Assembly (NCBI GenBank): GCA_029215795.1
Contig: JARDYH010000005.1
Coordinates: 157,567,814 to 157,631,813 of the forward strand
Source of the DNA: Anniella stebbinsi
Taxonomy: Eukaryota; Chordata; Lepidosauria; Squamata; Anniellidae
Direction of reading: 5' to 3'
DNA length: 64,000 nucleotides
In this document: piece after piece, positions 1-11,944 of the stretch
How positions within the stretch are numbered: the stretch's first letter is position 1
Layout: each line of letters starts with the position of its first letter
Position numbers and translations under genes: made by a program
Notes under the pieces: generated by a model
Database searches by the model: none
Seen by the model: only the letters and a program-made list of their open reading frames with translations
What the model was told of the DNA's origin: nothing

Positions 1-599
1 TCCTGTACCCAGATGGCTGCCCAGAAACCCCACACTCCCTTCTCGGCATCGAGATTACCCAATGCCACTCCGGGATAGGGTAAGTGTGGGGTTTGAGAGG
101 GAGGTGGCACCAACCCAGGACTGTCATAAACACCTGGACATATCCCTAATATATAGTACCTTTTTGTGGATTTTCAATTCTAAAGCTCTTTTGGAAATAA
201 GACTGGCTGAAAAGATGGCTACAGTAAATATCAGTTACACATAGCATCAGTGACACCACACCAAATCCATTCTGCCCTTCATCTAAAACCTAGTGCAGTG
301 CAGATACTCTGGACCTATTGCCATAGAACATAAGGATTAACATAGGGATGTTATTGGACCGCAACTCCCATCAGTCCTAGCCAACAGTGTGGGATGCTGG
401 GAGTTGCAGTCCATTCCTTTCTCTTGCCCTGCATAAAGGACTGAGTGTGAATTTGTTCACATGAAGCATTCATTTCTATGAACATGGCAACAGCATGCTA
501 GTCCTTATGAACCGCCACATGTTTAGCAGTCTTTGCTTTCTTAGGGTGGCTAATACAGCCCTTCAGTGAGCAGCAGGTTCAATCTGGGAAATGAACCCT

Positions 600-722
600 T
601 TTGCAGATGGCTTTCCTCTCTGCAATGATATACATTTCTAATCAGTTTTATGTATTTTATCCTGTTTTGTATTTAATGTTGTTCCCTGCCTCGATCCAGA
701 AGGAGAGACAGGTAATAAATAA

Positions 723-758
<36 letters not shown>
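600..758 (+). repeat. LINE-like 3' tail ending in (TTA)n microsatellite
   Basis: ATCAGTTTTATGTATTTTAT through TGTTCCCTGCCTCGATCCAG and AATAAATAAA, then a TTA run at 724-757. The same unit recurs at 1700-1810. Confidence 0.6.
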
Positions 759-759
<1 letters not shown>

Positions 760-789
760 CTGAGTCTTGCATTTTGTCTTGCTCTGTAG

Positions 790-1075
790 TAGGGCTGTGA
801 CGTCATCACCCGCTGTGACCAGGAAATGCAGTGGCCCACAGCGAGGACGGAAGATGACGTCAGGACGATGGCAGAGGAGGCAGCAGGTAAGCAGGGAGTA
901 TGGGGGGAGGGAAGGAGAGGGGAGAGCTGGAGGGAGTGCTGTGGACAGACCCGGATCGGACCTGGATCCAATACGGATTGGATCGGGCCCAATCCAATAC
1001 GGACGGGATTGGGCCCAATCCAGATCTGACAGATCGGGATCCAGATCGGATCGGGGGAGTCCGTTCACAGCCCTA
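790..1075 (+). mobile_element. hAT-like non-autonomous element (TAGGGCTGTG termini)
   Basis: 286 bp with TAGGGCTGTG at the left end and CACAGCCCTA at the right. Perfect 8-bp target duplication CTCTGTAG (782-789 and 1076-1083). Interior is rich in GGATCC/GATCGG motifs and TGACGTCA. No transposase frame. Confidence 0.9.
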
Positions 1076-1376
1076 CTCTGTAGCATGTATTCCAAATGTG
1101 ATCTCACCACAGATTTTTAGAAAGGCATTATGATACTTTTTTTTTATTCCTTTCCTAATAATTTCCAACATGGCATTTTCCTGTTTCACAGCAGTCATAC
1201 AACAGCTCTACATTTTCCTCGAGCTGTTCGCCACAAGCCCAGGATCCCCTTTTCTGGCCAGTCATCCCATCAATGTACGTGAAGCTGGGGTTGTTTTGCT
1301 CCAAAGTACATCACTTTATACTTGCTTGAACTGAGCCACATCTGCCATTTAATTCACATTTCCTCAGTTTGGAGTG

Positions 1377-1884
1377 ATCCTGTTCACACAACATGCTAGC
1401 CCAGGCTCAGTGGTTGAGTGTGGGTTGTTTGTTGAATTGTGGATTAGCATGTTATCTGAATCCAGGACATTTTCCGCAGGGCAGCTTGTTAACCATGCAC
1501 TATGGCTTGTTAACCACCCTGAATAACCCAGCAATAAACCATGACTTTTGAAGGTGTCTTGTTTGAAGGAAAAAAGACACACTGCATGGTTGACAAGCCA
1601 CCGTGTGGAAAATGTCCTGGTTAGACAATACGCAGGCCTACCCAGTCGAATTTTAAGAGTTTTATTGGCATTTTAATAATGCATTAGTTTTGATATGTTT
1701 TTAATCAGTTTTATGTATTTTATATCATTTGATTTTAATGTTGTTCCCTGCCTCGATCCAGAGGGAGAGGCAGGTAAGAAATAAATATTATTATTATTAT
1801 TATTATTATGCTAAACCACAGTTCAGCAAACAACCCTCACTCAACCACTGAGTGTGGGTTAGCATGTTGTGTGAACATAGTCAA
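1377..1884 (+). mobile_element. MITE with GTTCACACAACATGCTA arms, interrupted by a LINE-like tail
   Basis: Inverted arms CCTGTTCACACAACATGCTAG and TAGCATGTTGTGTGAACATAG. A LINE-like 3' tail with (ATT)n lies between them at about 1650-1810. Related to 17032-17281 and 32326-32704. Confidence 0.6.
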
Positions 1885-1984
1885 ACACCCTAAATAGTTT
1901 TCTCTCTCTGTTGCTCCAAAGGCCAGGGCCAGAACCAATGGGTAGAAACTGGAGGGAAGCTGATTTCAGCTAAGCATTAGTCAA

Positions 1985-2190
1985 AACTTCCTAATGCTAA
2001 GAGCTGTTTCACGGTGGAACAGGCTGCTGTCAAAGATGCTGGACTCTTCTTCCTTGGAGGTATTTAAGCAGATGCTAAACTGCCATCTGTCTGGCATGCT
2101 TTCATTGCACACTGTATTGCAGATCCTGTATTGGGCAAGGGATGGGAATAGATGCTCTCCAAGGTCCCTTTCAAATATTTTCCAGACTCT
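1985..2190 (+). mobile_element. CR1-like LINE 3' fragment
   Basis: Matches the CR1 3' pattern (GTGGAACAGGCTGC, CTTCCTTGGAGGTATTTAAGC, CATCTGTCTGGCATGCTTT). Confidence 0.7.
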
Positions 2191-2738
2191 GCAGGCACTT
2201 GAATATGGGCTTGTACACCGTGGCCTCCAGGTCACACACAAAAATTCAGGGCTCACCGAGTTCTGCAGAATTTAAAACCTGCGAGTGATCGTGTCAATTA
2301 TTTCCAGTTATGTCAGTTTGTACAACTCCACACTCTGTGGCCCACCTGATTTTCTAATTTGTTTTAAATAACTTGGCCCAGTTGTGGAAAAAACCCATTC
2401 CAGTAATACCAATTGGCTCAGCTGATGGGGGAAAGGTATGCAGCAAACATGTTTATCTGAGACAATTCTGCAGAGGGAGGGGGGAAATGGGGAACAGAGC
2501 CTGAGCAGAGCAGCTCCTTTCTTCCCACACCTGGGTCTAAATGGGAGCCAGCATGCCCAAGAGGGGAAAGTCCCCACACCTGTTGTTTGATCCAATCAAT
2601 CCCTAACCTGCCCATCTGCACTGAGCAAAGCAATGTTGTAAGCAGCTGGCATCAGCTACCATGATCAAAGATGCATCTACTGTGTTCACCTGATGTACTG
2701 TAATGCAGGGAGGGCTAGCTTCTATAGGGAGCCTCTAT

Positions 2739-3350
2739 TAGGGCTATGCATGGACCCCCCCAATCTGATCTGGATCCCAATCTGGGAGGTCCAGATTGGG
2801 CCCGATCCGATCCGCCTCAGATCCAGATCCGCTCCAGGTCCAGGCAGAGCCCTCCCTCCCACTCTAACCGCTCCCTCTCTCCCTCCCTCCCCCCAATCGC
2901 CCTGCTTACCTGCTGCCTCCTCCGCCATCATCCTGCCGTCGTCTTCTGTCCTCACTGTGGGTCGCCGCATTTCCTGGTCGCAGCTGGTGATGGCGTCACC
3001 CGTCGCGACCGGCAAATGCGGCACTCTAATCAATTAGAGAACCACATTTCCTGGTTGCTGCGGGTGATGTCATCACCCGCCATGACCAGGAAATGCGGCA
3101 GCCCACAGCAAGGAGGCAGAATGATGCAGGATGATGTGGAGGAAGCTGCAGGTAAGTAGGGTGATTGGGAGGAAAGAGGGAGAGAGTGGGGAGAGAGGGA
3201 GGGAGGACTCTGCACGGACCCGGAGTGGATCTGGATCGCGGATCTGATCCAGCCCGATCTGGCCCCGATCTGATCCAGTTTGGATTGGGCCCGGATTGGC
3301 CTGATCTACTCTGGATTCGGGATCTGGATCCGGATCTGGTCACAGCCCTA
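2739..3350 (+). mobile_element. hAT-like fold-back element, head-to-head duplicate of the TAGGGCTGTG family
   Basis: 612 bp with perfect 8-bp target duplication GCCTCTAT (2731-2738 and 3351-3358). The two halves are inverted copies of the ~290-bp family unit, meeting near 3030-3040 around CTCTAATCAATTAGAG. Termini TAGGGCTATG and CACAGCCCTA. Confidence 0.9.
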
Positions 3351-3559
3351 GCCTCTATGCAGTTTCGATCCCCTTGGTGGTTCCATTCTTACATCTTAGG
3401 GCCCCCTGGTAGCTTAACCTGATGGTGGCGATGTCAGCATTAGCAATGCTAATGGAACTGCTATTTGGGAACAGCTATTTAAATTTCCCACCATGCCCTG
3501 GAGTCATGCAACATTAGGGGTATAGTGGGAAATTAAAATGGCAGCTCCCAGGCCTAGCT

Positions 3560-5510
3560 ACTAGGACAAGCATTTGTTTGTCCAGGAATTCATCTTTAAA
3601 GCCATTCAAATTGGTGGCCATTGCTACATCTTGTGGTAGCAAATTCCACAGTTTAACTATGTGCTGTATATGCAAAGCTAAGTATGCAGTTAGCTAAGTA
3701 TGATTCAGTCTGGTCAATTCCTGGATGGGAATTCTATGTATGTTGTCTTGAGATCCATGGAAGAAGTGGGATAAAAATGTAAGAAATGATATTCAAAATA
3801 ATCTTACACGCGAAGCTGGCCCAAACCTCTAGGCAGTGTGTGTGTGTGTTTGATATTTTATAGTAAGTATGAGAAAGTTTTTTTTAAAAAAATTACAAAC
3901 ATATGATGATCTTCTTGTTGATTAAAAAGTTCCAGAAAGTCATTTAGCAGCACGATTGAACCGATTAACAAGAAATGTTTCTTGTATATATATGTATCTT
4001 CTATGAAGTAGTCCCTGAGGGGAACTAGACCACAAAAATATTAAACATGCTAAAAACAGTAATTGCTAGATGCTAGTCTTGTAAAAGAACTGCGAACAAC
4101 TGAAGCCTGGCTGTTAAAGATCAAGGAAGTTGGGGAAATGATGAAACAAATGTTCTCTTAAGTTATGGGAACGATGAAAATGTTATACATGGGAAAGAAC
4201 TTGGAAAACATTTAGAACGATGAAAGTGAAACGTATTCCGAATTTGTTTTCATCACTGCAATTAACAGCTAAAATCAACAGAAAGGATGAGTATGCACTA
4301 AGGAGTAGGATTTGCAGTTTTGTTTTTATAAATACACACATTTTGTATCTATATTTGAGGGTAGGATCTGAATGAAGAAGAGCTATTTGATCCTTATCAG
4401 GGGTTGACACAGGCCAGCCAAGTGGAAAATTAAACATAATAATAATAATAAAAAAACTGAACTTTGCAAAAATCACCAAGCTACTAAATAGTCCATACCC
4501 TGATCACAACTTCTTCCCACTTCAGCCATTTTAGTAGGTGAGAGAAGGAAGAATCTGGGTTATGGTTGCTAGGCAACAGCAAAATATGTTTAGAGATATG
4601 AAGTCATGGGGGGAAAACAGGGAAAAGTCCGGGGAAACCCCTTTTCCCCTCCAAGCGCAAAGAAGTCCCTGAGGGGAAAATAAGAACAATTGCATGGGTG
4701 TGCGTTAAAAAAATTGCACTCTCCGTTGCACCTTAGTGGATGTTTTTATCCATGCAAGGACGGTCGTGTGTATTTGTTTAAAGGGATGGAGTGGATTTAC
4801 AAAGCTGTAACCCACCTGTTACAAATAGGTAGGTCACCTCTCACTTCTCCCAGCTTGACGAAGATCTGAGCAAGTTTAGTTATCTAGAGCTCTCTCAGTC
4901 TTGAAGTAGCCAATGATTTAGCTGCAACACAGAAGATTGTTTGTTTAAAAATGGGGCAGATGAATGAATGCTTAAATGAAGAAACATACATATAGCACTT
5001 TCGAAAAATAAATAAAAGGTGGACTAACCAGATGAAGAAGGCAGGGGGGGAAGGACGTGTTGTGTACATCTGTCATTTATATTGCAAAGACAGAAGGAAG
5101 CCTCAGACTCATGTGATGAAAGAAAAATCCACAGCAAGTCCCCAAATTAAAGATTTTGTATGCACCTTTCAGCTACTTGTCACATGGTGCAATGAAGCTG
5201 ACAATTTTAGTGACAAGTTGTGTCAAGTGTTGGCATATCTTTCGGCACTTGTACAGACAGCTAGCTAAAGGCACTTGCTTAATGGAATGTAGTTGTGCAA
5301 ATGTGATGAGCACCTATTGGATATTGCCTGTGGTATTACCGAAGAATAAAACACCTCCTGCTTCGTGTTTGGATTCTCAGTGTTCAATCCACAAACTGGC
5401 CACAGAAAATAAGAGCTGAAACTCACTAGTCTCAAGGCCAAGGATGGAAACCACCTCTTTAAAAAAAAATGTCATGAGAAAAATCTTCAGTTTTTATTTG
5501 GAGACTTTAG
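3560..5510. other. Intergenic stretch, no gene seen
   Basis: AT-rich, with a degraded CR1-like 3' fragment near 3560-3790. No frame above 100 codons and no splice-bounded coding segment was recognised. Confidence 0.6.
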
Positions 5511-5619
5511 AATGACTCATCGGGTTTCTCCAGATAGTTTGTGGTGATAATGAGAGAAACCACGGATGCGTGATTTGTTGAGAAATCTGGACTTAGTTTT
5601 GGCAAGCAAAAGCACTCTG

Positions 5620-5706
5620 TCCTTCAAGCCAGAATCAAACCAGCAGCCTGTGGATGACTTCAATAGCTCTCTACAGTCCTCTGCTCTACCAGCTGAGCTG
5701 TCAAGG
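5620..5706 (-). pseudogene. tRNA-Tyr pseudogene
   Basis: The minus strand carries a tRNA-Tyr-like sequence with D-arm GCTCAGCTGGTAGAGC, anticodon region GGACTGTAG and an intron like the two other copies. It has a one-base loss between acceptor stem and D-arm and several arm mismatches. Flanks resemble those of the other two copies at lower identity, so it is an older paralogue. Confidence 0.75.
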
Positions 5707-6343
5707 GAACACATCCTGAGCTTTGCCTTGTTCTTTTAAATATTGGATGTGGCTTGCTTTTAAAAGTAAGCTTGGTCTTAGCATCCAGGATGTGGAATTG
5801 GAATTTCAATTCAAGCTACCATGTTTTCTTTGAGAATATGCCACATATGCTCAATGCCACTACTACTGTGCTTTTGTCACACTCCCATAGGATTTGGAAA
5901 GTTTCCAATGCAGCTGAGGCAGAGCTGGCAACTCTAGTATGTCCATGTATCATGATGTCATCGCATGATGCCATGTTATGATGTCACCCTGCACAATTAA
6001 GTGAAGTTAGGTCTCTGAACTGGGAGGGAGAAACACCTATAAAGTGGAAGTGGTCCACCCAACCTCAACTGGAAGAGGCATTTAATTCAGGCCTCTGTTT
6101 CAAAAGCTGACACAAGCTTTGTACGGCAACAATTTCACAATTAAGAGAGAACTGAAGCAGCACACATCTGCAGATGCCTTCTCCATTCTCATTCTATAAA
6201 AGTGGGCCCAAGCCACTTTGCTATGTGAAGCAGAGCAGAAGATCCACCCCCAGCCCCAAATAGTACCTAAGACCAGCCAAGACAGTTTGGCACCTGAGGC
6301 AAAATACCTCTCCCTTGTCTCTGACAGTAAAAATATGGCAAAA

Positions 6344-6489
6344 GGCAGTGGAGGCTGGTAGCTCCAGTGTTGGCGGGGTGGTGGCACCTTCACTCCTTGG
6401 AGAGCTCCTTTAGCGTTCTGATTGGTTCTGACTGAAACCCAGAGCGGATTCACCACCCCGCTGACATTGGAGCCACCAGCCTCCACTGG
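6344..6489 (+). mobile_element. Fold-back MITE (CAGTGGAGGCTGGT arms)
   Basis: Arms CAGTGGAGGCTGGTAGCTCC and GGAGCCACCAGCCTCCACTG. A relative lies at about 19534-19733. Confidence 0.75.
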
Positions 6490-6649
6490 TAACACCAAAC
6501 GAAACGGTGAACAATTTGTTGTTCTTTCATGACGCTCAAAATCTGCTGCCTGGAGTGGCCTCCTCAGTCTGCCTAATGGTAGGGCCAGCTCTGCATTATA
6601 TTGGTTGTATTTGACTAAAACATGCAGGAGACTTTCCAGGTTTTCGGCA

Positions 6650-6800
6650 GGAAATGGAACATAGGAAACTGTTTAATTCTATGTCAGACCATTGGTCTAT
6701 CTAGCTCAGTATTGTTGACACTGACTGGCAGCAGCTCACCAGGTAGTTCTTCCAGCCCTACCTGGAGATGTCAGAGATTGAACTTGGGACTTTGCAAACA
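6650..6800 (-). mobile_element. tRNA-derived SINE (second type)
   Basis: Reverse complement carries a B-box-like GTTCAATC region and CATCTCCAGGTAGGGCTGG. The + strand reads ACATAGGAAACTGTTTAATTC and CCATTGGTCTATCTAGCTCA. A + strand relative lies at 40165-40300. Confidence 0.6.
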
Positions 6801-6849
6801 TGTGCTCTCTCCCCTCCTTGCATTTCTGATCATGCATTTATCAAACCTT

Positions 6850-7590
6850 CTTCCCAGTTTGGTTGGTGGCCCAGCTATGCCCCTATCTGGACAGGGACAG
6901 CCTCAGCTGTCTATGCTCTAGTAACCTCCAAGTTAGATTACTGCAATACACTCTATGTGGGGCTGCCTTTCAAGACGGTTCAGAAGCTGCAGCTCGTGCA
7001 AAATGTGGTGGCCAGATTGATGCCGGGGACGATGAGGAAGTCAAAATTTATAACACCAATTCTGACCCTCTTGCACTGGCTGCCTGTGTGTTTCCGAGCT
7101 CGATTCAAGGTGCAGGTTTTGACCTATAAAGCCCTACATGGCTTTGGACCACAATACCTGATGGGGTGCTTCTCCTGGCACGAACACTACACTCACCTTC
7201 AAGGCCCTCCTCTGGGTAATTTCTCCAGCGGAGGCCCAGAGGGTGGCAACAAGAGAGAGAGCCTTCTTGGTGGTGGGCCCCAATCTCTACGACAAGGCCC
7301 ACCTGGCATCAACACTGTCATCTTTTGGGCGCCAGGTAAATACTGCCCTTTTCTCCTAGGTATTTGGCAGCATATAATGAGTTTTAATTACATCTTGGAC
7401 TGTCTTTGGCTTATTGTTTAAAAAAATCATTTTTGGTATGTGTACTATCTGTCTATATGTTTTTATGCAAATACTTTTTTGGTACTTTTTGTAATGCATT
7501 TTAATGGTTTTAAATTTTTGTGACCCACCCAGAGAGCTTTGGCTATGGGGAGGTATAGAAATAGAATAAATGGAATGAAAATGAAATTCA
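6850..7590 (+). mobile_element. L2-type LINE 3' fragment
   Basis: Encodes the L2 C-terminal signature ALVTSKLDYCNTLYVGLPFK and LLHWLPVCFRARFKVQVLTY, followed by GFGPQYL, then a degraded 3' region ending GACCCACCCAGAGAGCTTTG and an A-rich tail. Confidence 0.85.
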
Positions 7591-9521
7591 ATATCCTGTA
7601 CTGATACAGGAGGGGGGAAATGCTCACATGTCCATTAGAATGTAAAGCCTTTAATTAAAAACAATACAGCCTAGGACAGGGGTCCCCAGTGCGGCATCCG
7701 TAGGCACATCAAAGGCATCTTGCCCTCTTCAAAAAAAACTTTTTTAAAAAAATAAAAAATTGAAAAACATTAGGGTGCCAGGTCTTCCTGTTCCTGAACC
7801 TGCTGCTGATCAGCTGTTCAGCAGGGAGGAAGAGAAAGCAAGTCAAAGGGGAGAGAAAGAATGAGGCTAGAGGCTTGGAGTGGGGAGAGAGAGAGAGAAC
7901 AAAGGGGAAAGGTCTCTGTAGTCTGGGTGGGCCAGGAAGCAACTTTTTCCGTTCCCCCTACCCCGTCCCAACTTCTAGCCTTGCTATTTCTCTCCCACCA
8001 CCATTGCCTCTTGATGAGCCATTATCTCAATAGCCACATCCACTATGGGAGCCTTTTGTGGTGGTGCCCACAAAATTCCCAAATGTGTCCACGGATCCAA
8101 AAAGGTTGGAGGCCTTTGTCTTAAGACCAAACCAGATTATGCTTTAAAAACAAAAAGCCAAAGGATGGCAAAGGATGGCAAAGAGCAAAGGCAGTTTTAT
8201 GTAGTCAGCAATGAGTTTTTAAAGAGGCCTTATTGTTTATTTCCCTCCATGGTTAAAAACAACAACCCAAAAAACAGTTTATTCATTCATACCCTTTGTT
8301 GTGTGTGGGTTTTTTAAAATGTTGTTGTTGTTGGGATACTAGTTGCTATTCTATCAAAGGACCCTGCCCCCTTATCCCAGAGCTGGTTTGCTTTCCTGGG
8401 GAGCCTTTGGTGAGGGATATTTTGGAAGACTATGCACCTAATGGGTTGGATTCAGACTTAGTGGTACTTAGAGTAGACCCTTTGAAATCAATAGGATTTA
8501 AGTTAATCATGACTGACTTAATTCCCACTGATTTCAATGGCTCTATGCTGAGTATCACTAAGTCAGAATCCAACCCAATGTCTGCCAGATCATTCTCTCA
8601 TAATAGTAGAACCCACTGGGAGAGGTCTGCGTGGTTGGAAGAAGACTGGGTGGGCCAGGAAGCATTTCTTTCCATTCCCACACTGTCCCAACCTCTAGCC
8701 TCGCTATTTTTCTCCCACCACCACCTCTTGATTAGCCAGGCCCCTACAGCAGCCATTATGTGAATAGCCACATCCACCACGGGAACCATTTTGTGGTGGT
8801 GCCCACAACAGTTTCTCCAATTCCCAAATGTGCCCATTGGTCCAAAAAGGTTGGGGGGCCCTGGCTTAGGACCAAAAGCCAAAGGATGCTGAAGGGCAAA
8901 CACAGTCTTATCTGGTCAGCATCCAGTTTTTAAGAGACCCCATTGTTTATTTCCCTCCATGGTAAAAGAAACAAACCAAACAAACCAAAAAACAGTTTGT
9001 TTATTTATACCCCTTAGTGTGTGTGTGTGTGTGTGTTTTGAAAAAAACACGAGTTGCTAATCTATCAGTGGGCCCTGCCCTCTTATCCCAGAGCTGCTTT
9101 GCTTTCCTGGGAAGCCTTTGGTGAGGGGCATTTTGAAAGACAATGCACATAATGGCTTAGATTCAGACTTAGTGATACTTAGAATAGACCCAAGGAAATC
9201 AATGGGATTTAAGTTAGTCAGGACTGATTTTATTCCCACTGATTTCAGTGGGTGTACTCTGAGTATCAGTAAGTATGAATCCAACTCAATGTCTGCCAAA
9301 TCATTTTCTCATAATGCTACAGCCAATGGGGTCATCCCAGGAAGCTGATTGGTGTGAGATTCAGGTAAGATAAAAGAAAGTTCTTCTTCACACGGCACAT
9401 AGTTAAGCTATGGAATTCACTACCCCAAGATGTGGTGTTGGGCACCAAGTTGGATGGCTTTAAAAGGGAGTTGGATAAACTCATGGAAGAGAAGATTATC
9501 AATGGCTATTATGTGCTACCT

Positions 9522-10169
9522 AAACAATACAGCAGAAGGCAGTGGTTGAAAACAATATCCTATAAGAGTGCAGTGCACTCAACCACATAGATCAAACATA
9601 TAACTAAAAAACTGTTATACAATGATGAAACAGGCTGCCTCTACAAGAGGCATTTAAAGCTCTTTCAAGGCTCATCAAAAAATTTACCTCTACAAGAAAG
9701 GAGCGCAAATCGGGCGTAGAGGCGCGTTTTCTCTCCGATTATGCACATTATCGAATGCGCGTTAAATAGTAAGTTTTATTTTGCTCCAGCCGTTAAAGCG
9801 CATTTTGACTATGTGAACAAGCGATTCTCCGCATGTCAACAGTTTAAATCGTGTTTCGGTTGTCCAGTAATGCGCTTCGCCGCCTCTCGTACAGAGGTAT
9901 TAGGCGTAAATGCGCTTCTGCGAATATGCGCATAATCGCCTAACCAGGCGTAAAGGCGAATTCTTGTAGATGAGGCCACAGTGTGTCAACTTATGAACTA
10001 GTGTTGTTTGAAATTGTTAGTGTGGCCAATTGGATTGATAGATATTGCAGTATATAACTGATTGAATTAATTATAAACTGATACATATAAATGTATAAAC
10101 TTAATTGTATAACAGCTTTTTAGTTATATGTTTGATCTATGTGGTTGAGTGCACTGCATTCCTATAGGA
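9522..10169 (+). mobile_element. Fold-back element with ~67-bp terminal inverted repeats and 15-bp target duplication
   Basis: Near-identical flanks TATTATGTGCTACCT (9507-9521) and TACTATGTGCTACCT (10170-10184) surround sequence missing from the duplicate arm B. Inverted repeats of about 67 bp lie at 9557-9623 and 10104-10170 and share motifs such as CATAGATCAAACATATAACT. A ~35-bp tail lies outside the left inverted repeat. A CpG-rich MITE is nested inside at 9633-9977. Class unknown. Confidence 0.7.
9633..9977 (+). mobile_element. CpG-rich ~355-bp MITE family, copy 1
   Basis: Starts GGCTGCCTCTACAAG and ends in a partly degraded inverse (TTGTAGATGAGGCC). It is flanked by ACA on both sides (9630-9632 and 9978-9980). 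Contains the family's GCGC-rich core with ATGCGCATAATCGCC. Confidence 0.75.
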
Positions 10170-10576
10170 TACTATGTGCTACCTGACAGTTCTGCTACCT
10201 CCAGTATCAGAGGAATTAAGCCAATGTACAACAATTACCAGGGAACAAGAGTGGGAGGGTGCTGTTGCTCTCATGTCCTCCTTGTGGGTTTCCCAAGCAC
10301 AACTGGTTGGCTACTATGTAGGCAGAATGCTGGACTACATGAACTCTTGGTCTGATCCAGTATGGCTCTTCTTATGTTCCTATCTACATGCTTATTAATG
10401 AGGTGCTCTGATACCCCCACCCACCCACTCACCCTCATGGAGGTTTTTGGTTTGCTGGCCAGGAGACAGGCGAGCAGGCCGACTCAAGCAAACAGCTCCT
10501 ACTGAGAATTCAGTTCCACACCAGGTAGTTACCACACCCAAAGTTAAGAGGAGCAACACAGCTCTTGAGGCATGTT

Positions 10577-10664
10577 CCTTCGATAGCTCAGCTGGTAGAG
10601 CGGAGGACTGTAGAGTGCTATCAAAGTCATCCTTAGGTCGCTGGTTCGACTCCGGCTCGAAGGA
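10577..10664 (+). tRNA. tRNA-Tyr (GTA) with 15-nt intron
   Basis: The acceptor stem CCTTCGA pairs perfectly with TCGAAGG (10657-10663) and discriminator A. The D-arm reads GCTCAGCTGGTAGAGC. The anticodon loop is CTGTAGA with GTA, and a 15-nt intron (10614-10628) follows position 37 as in eukaryotic tRNA-Tyr genes. The B box GGTTCGACTCC is consensus. A TTTTT pol III terminator lies at 10671-10675. All arms look intact, so this copy is probably functional. Confidence 0.92.
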
Positions 10665-11284
10665 CAGATCTTTTTCTTGCCACATGTATGAACAAATCAG
10701 ACAGGGAGCACATTTTCATTTGTTTGTGATTAAATTGGCCTATAATATGATCATCAAGTCTACATCATCAAATCAGCTTCTCTATCTTCCAACCCAGCTA
10801 ACATCCATAAAGAGTACAAAGGTGCTCACCATACTGCTTCTTTGGGTGGTAGTCACAGAAATCACTGGAGCTTAAACACGCTCAGCTTTTTCTGGATTGT
10901 ACCCAAAGGTCATTATCTTCTCATCTATGCCTCTCCCCTTCCAAAAGCTGCCAGGAGGATTTTTTAAAAAAATTAAGGCTCAAATCCTATCTACATAAAT
11001 AAATTAAATATTTTATAGTGCAGTCCCCTTGACAGTCCCAGGGTGCTCTGCTGTATCCCAAGCCCCTCTGTTCCTCCAAAAGGTCCCTGGATTAGGCCCC
11101 TCAGCTATGTGAGCTTGGAACTGGTGTAGCTAATTCCAGGTGGGGGTGAGGGGTGGAATTCCAAAATAAGTAAGATCTGCCAAGCCACCTCCACCCTCGT
11201 CAGTGGGGGCTGCCTGGGCTTTGGAAGCACCAAATGATCTGCTACCCTTTGTGTCGTCTGATGCCAAATTCTGCAATTCCAAAC

Positions 11285-11432
11285 TCTCTGCATTCAAGAG
11301 GCATTCAAGAGGCAGCTGGATAACCATCTGTCAGGGATGCTTTAAGGTAGATTCCTACATTGAGCAGGGGGTAGGACTTGATGGCCTTATAGGCCCCTTC
11401 CAACTCTACTATTCTATGATTCTGTGATTCAT
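11285..11432 (+). mobile_element. CR1 LINE 3' terminus
   Basis: Short CR1 tail (GGATAACCATCTGTCAGG, ACTTGATGGCCTTATAGGCC) ending in TATTCTATGATTCTGTGATT. Confidence 0.85.
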
Positions 11433-11944
11433 TCATCCCCCCCCCCCACTCCCCAGCACTGGAACAGGAACAAGAATCACCCACAGACCACTATCCCTCC
11501 CACTATCTCTTGTACCAAATCTCATGCTTACCAAATTTGGTTATGGTGCAAGATACAACTGGTGCAGAGAGATCTCACAAGCTCCCTACTTTCATTCACA
11601 GATGCCAAAAGTGTCACGCAGTCTTGCCTACTGTTGACCTCTGCAAAACGTAATGAGGCCCTGAACGTCTCGGCTTTAAGAGACAAACAAAATAACTCAA
11701 GATCAGAAAAAGAAAAAAGAAAAACAGGGGTGGGGGTGGTGAATGAAAATTAATAAAACCTGGGCCAGAGGGTAAGTGTTCAACAACCCAGCAGAGATAA
11801 GAATGGTTGCAGATTATCCTCATTATTTCCACACTGGAAGAAAAGGCAGCATGAACATGTAAGACCCTGGCTGTGGACTTCTCAGAGGCAGAAAAAGGAT
11901 GCTAGTGGATATGTAAATTCTATTTTGGGCTGCATTAATAGAAG

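Larger units (their letters stand above)
9380..10383 (+). mobile_element. CR1-like LINE 3' end (ATAAGAAG terminus), interrupted
   Basis: TTCTTCACACGGCACATAGTTAAGC through TCTGATCCAGTATGGCTCTTCTTATGTTCC. Split by the fold-back insertion at 9522-10169. The uninterrupted reverse copy is at 26190-26520. Confidence 0.7.
7680..11095 (+). repeat. Inverted segmental duplication, arm A
   Basis: The segment matches the reverse complement of 25395-30065, including a CR1-like 3' end, the tRNA-Tyr gene and flanking unique-looking sequence. Arm A also has an internal tandem repeat: about 7930-8635 resembles 8640-9350. It carries a 0.65-kb fold-back insertion at 9522-10169 that is absent from arm B. Confidence 0.8.

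Noticed and set aside
657..1120. Overlapping frames of 111-118 codons on both strands
   Set aside because: They run through the (TTA)n microsatellite and the hAT-like element; composition is repetitive (DPxRIGxxSDP-like from GGATCC repeats). No domain.
2746..3343. Frames up to 137 codons inside the 2739-3350 element
   Set aside because: Both strands are open because of the fold-back, GATC-rich sequence; not protein coding.
6768..7421. 217-codon frame
   Set aside because: L2 LINE C-terminal region fused by chance to flanking DNA.
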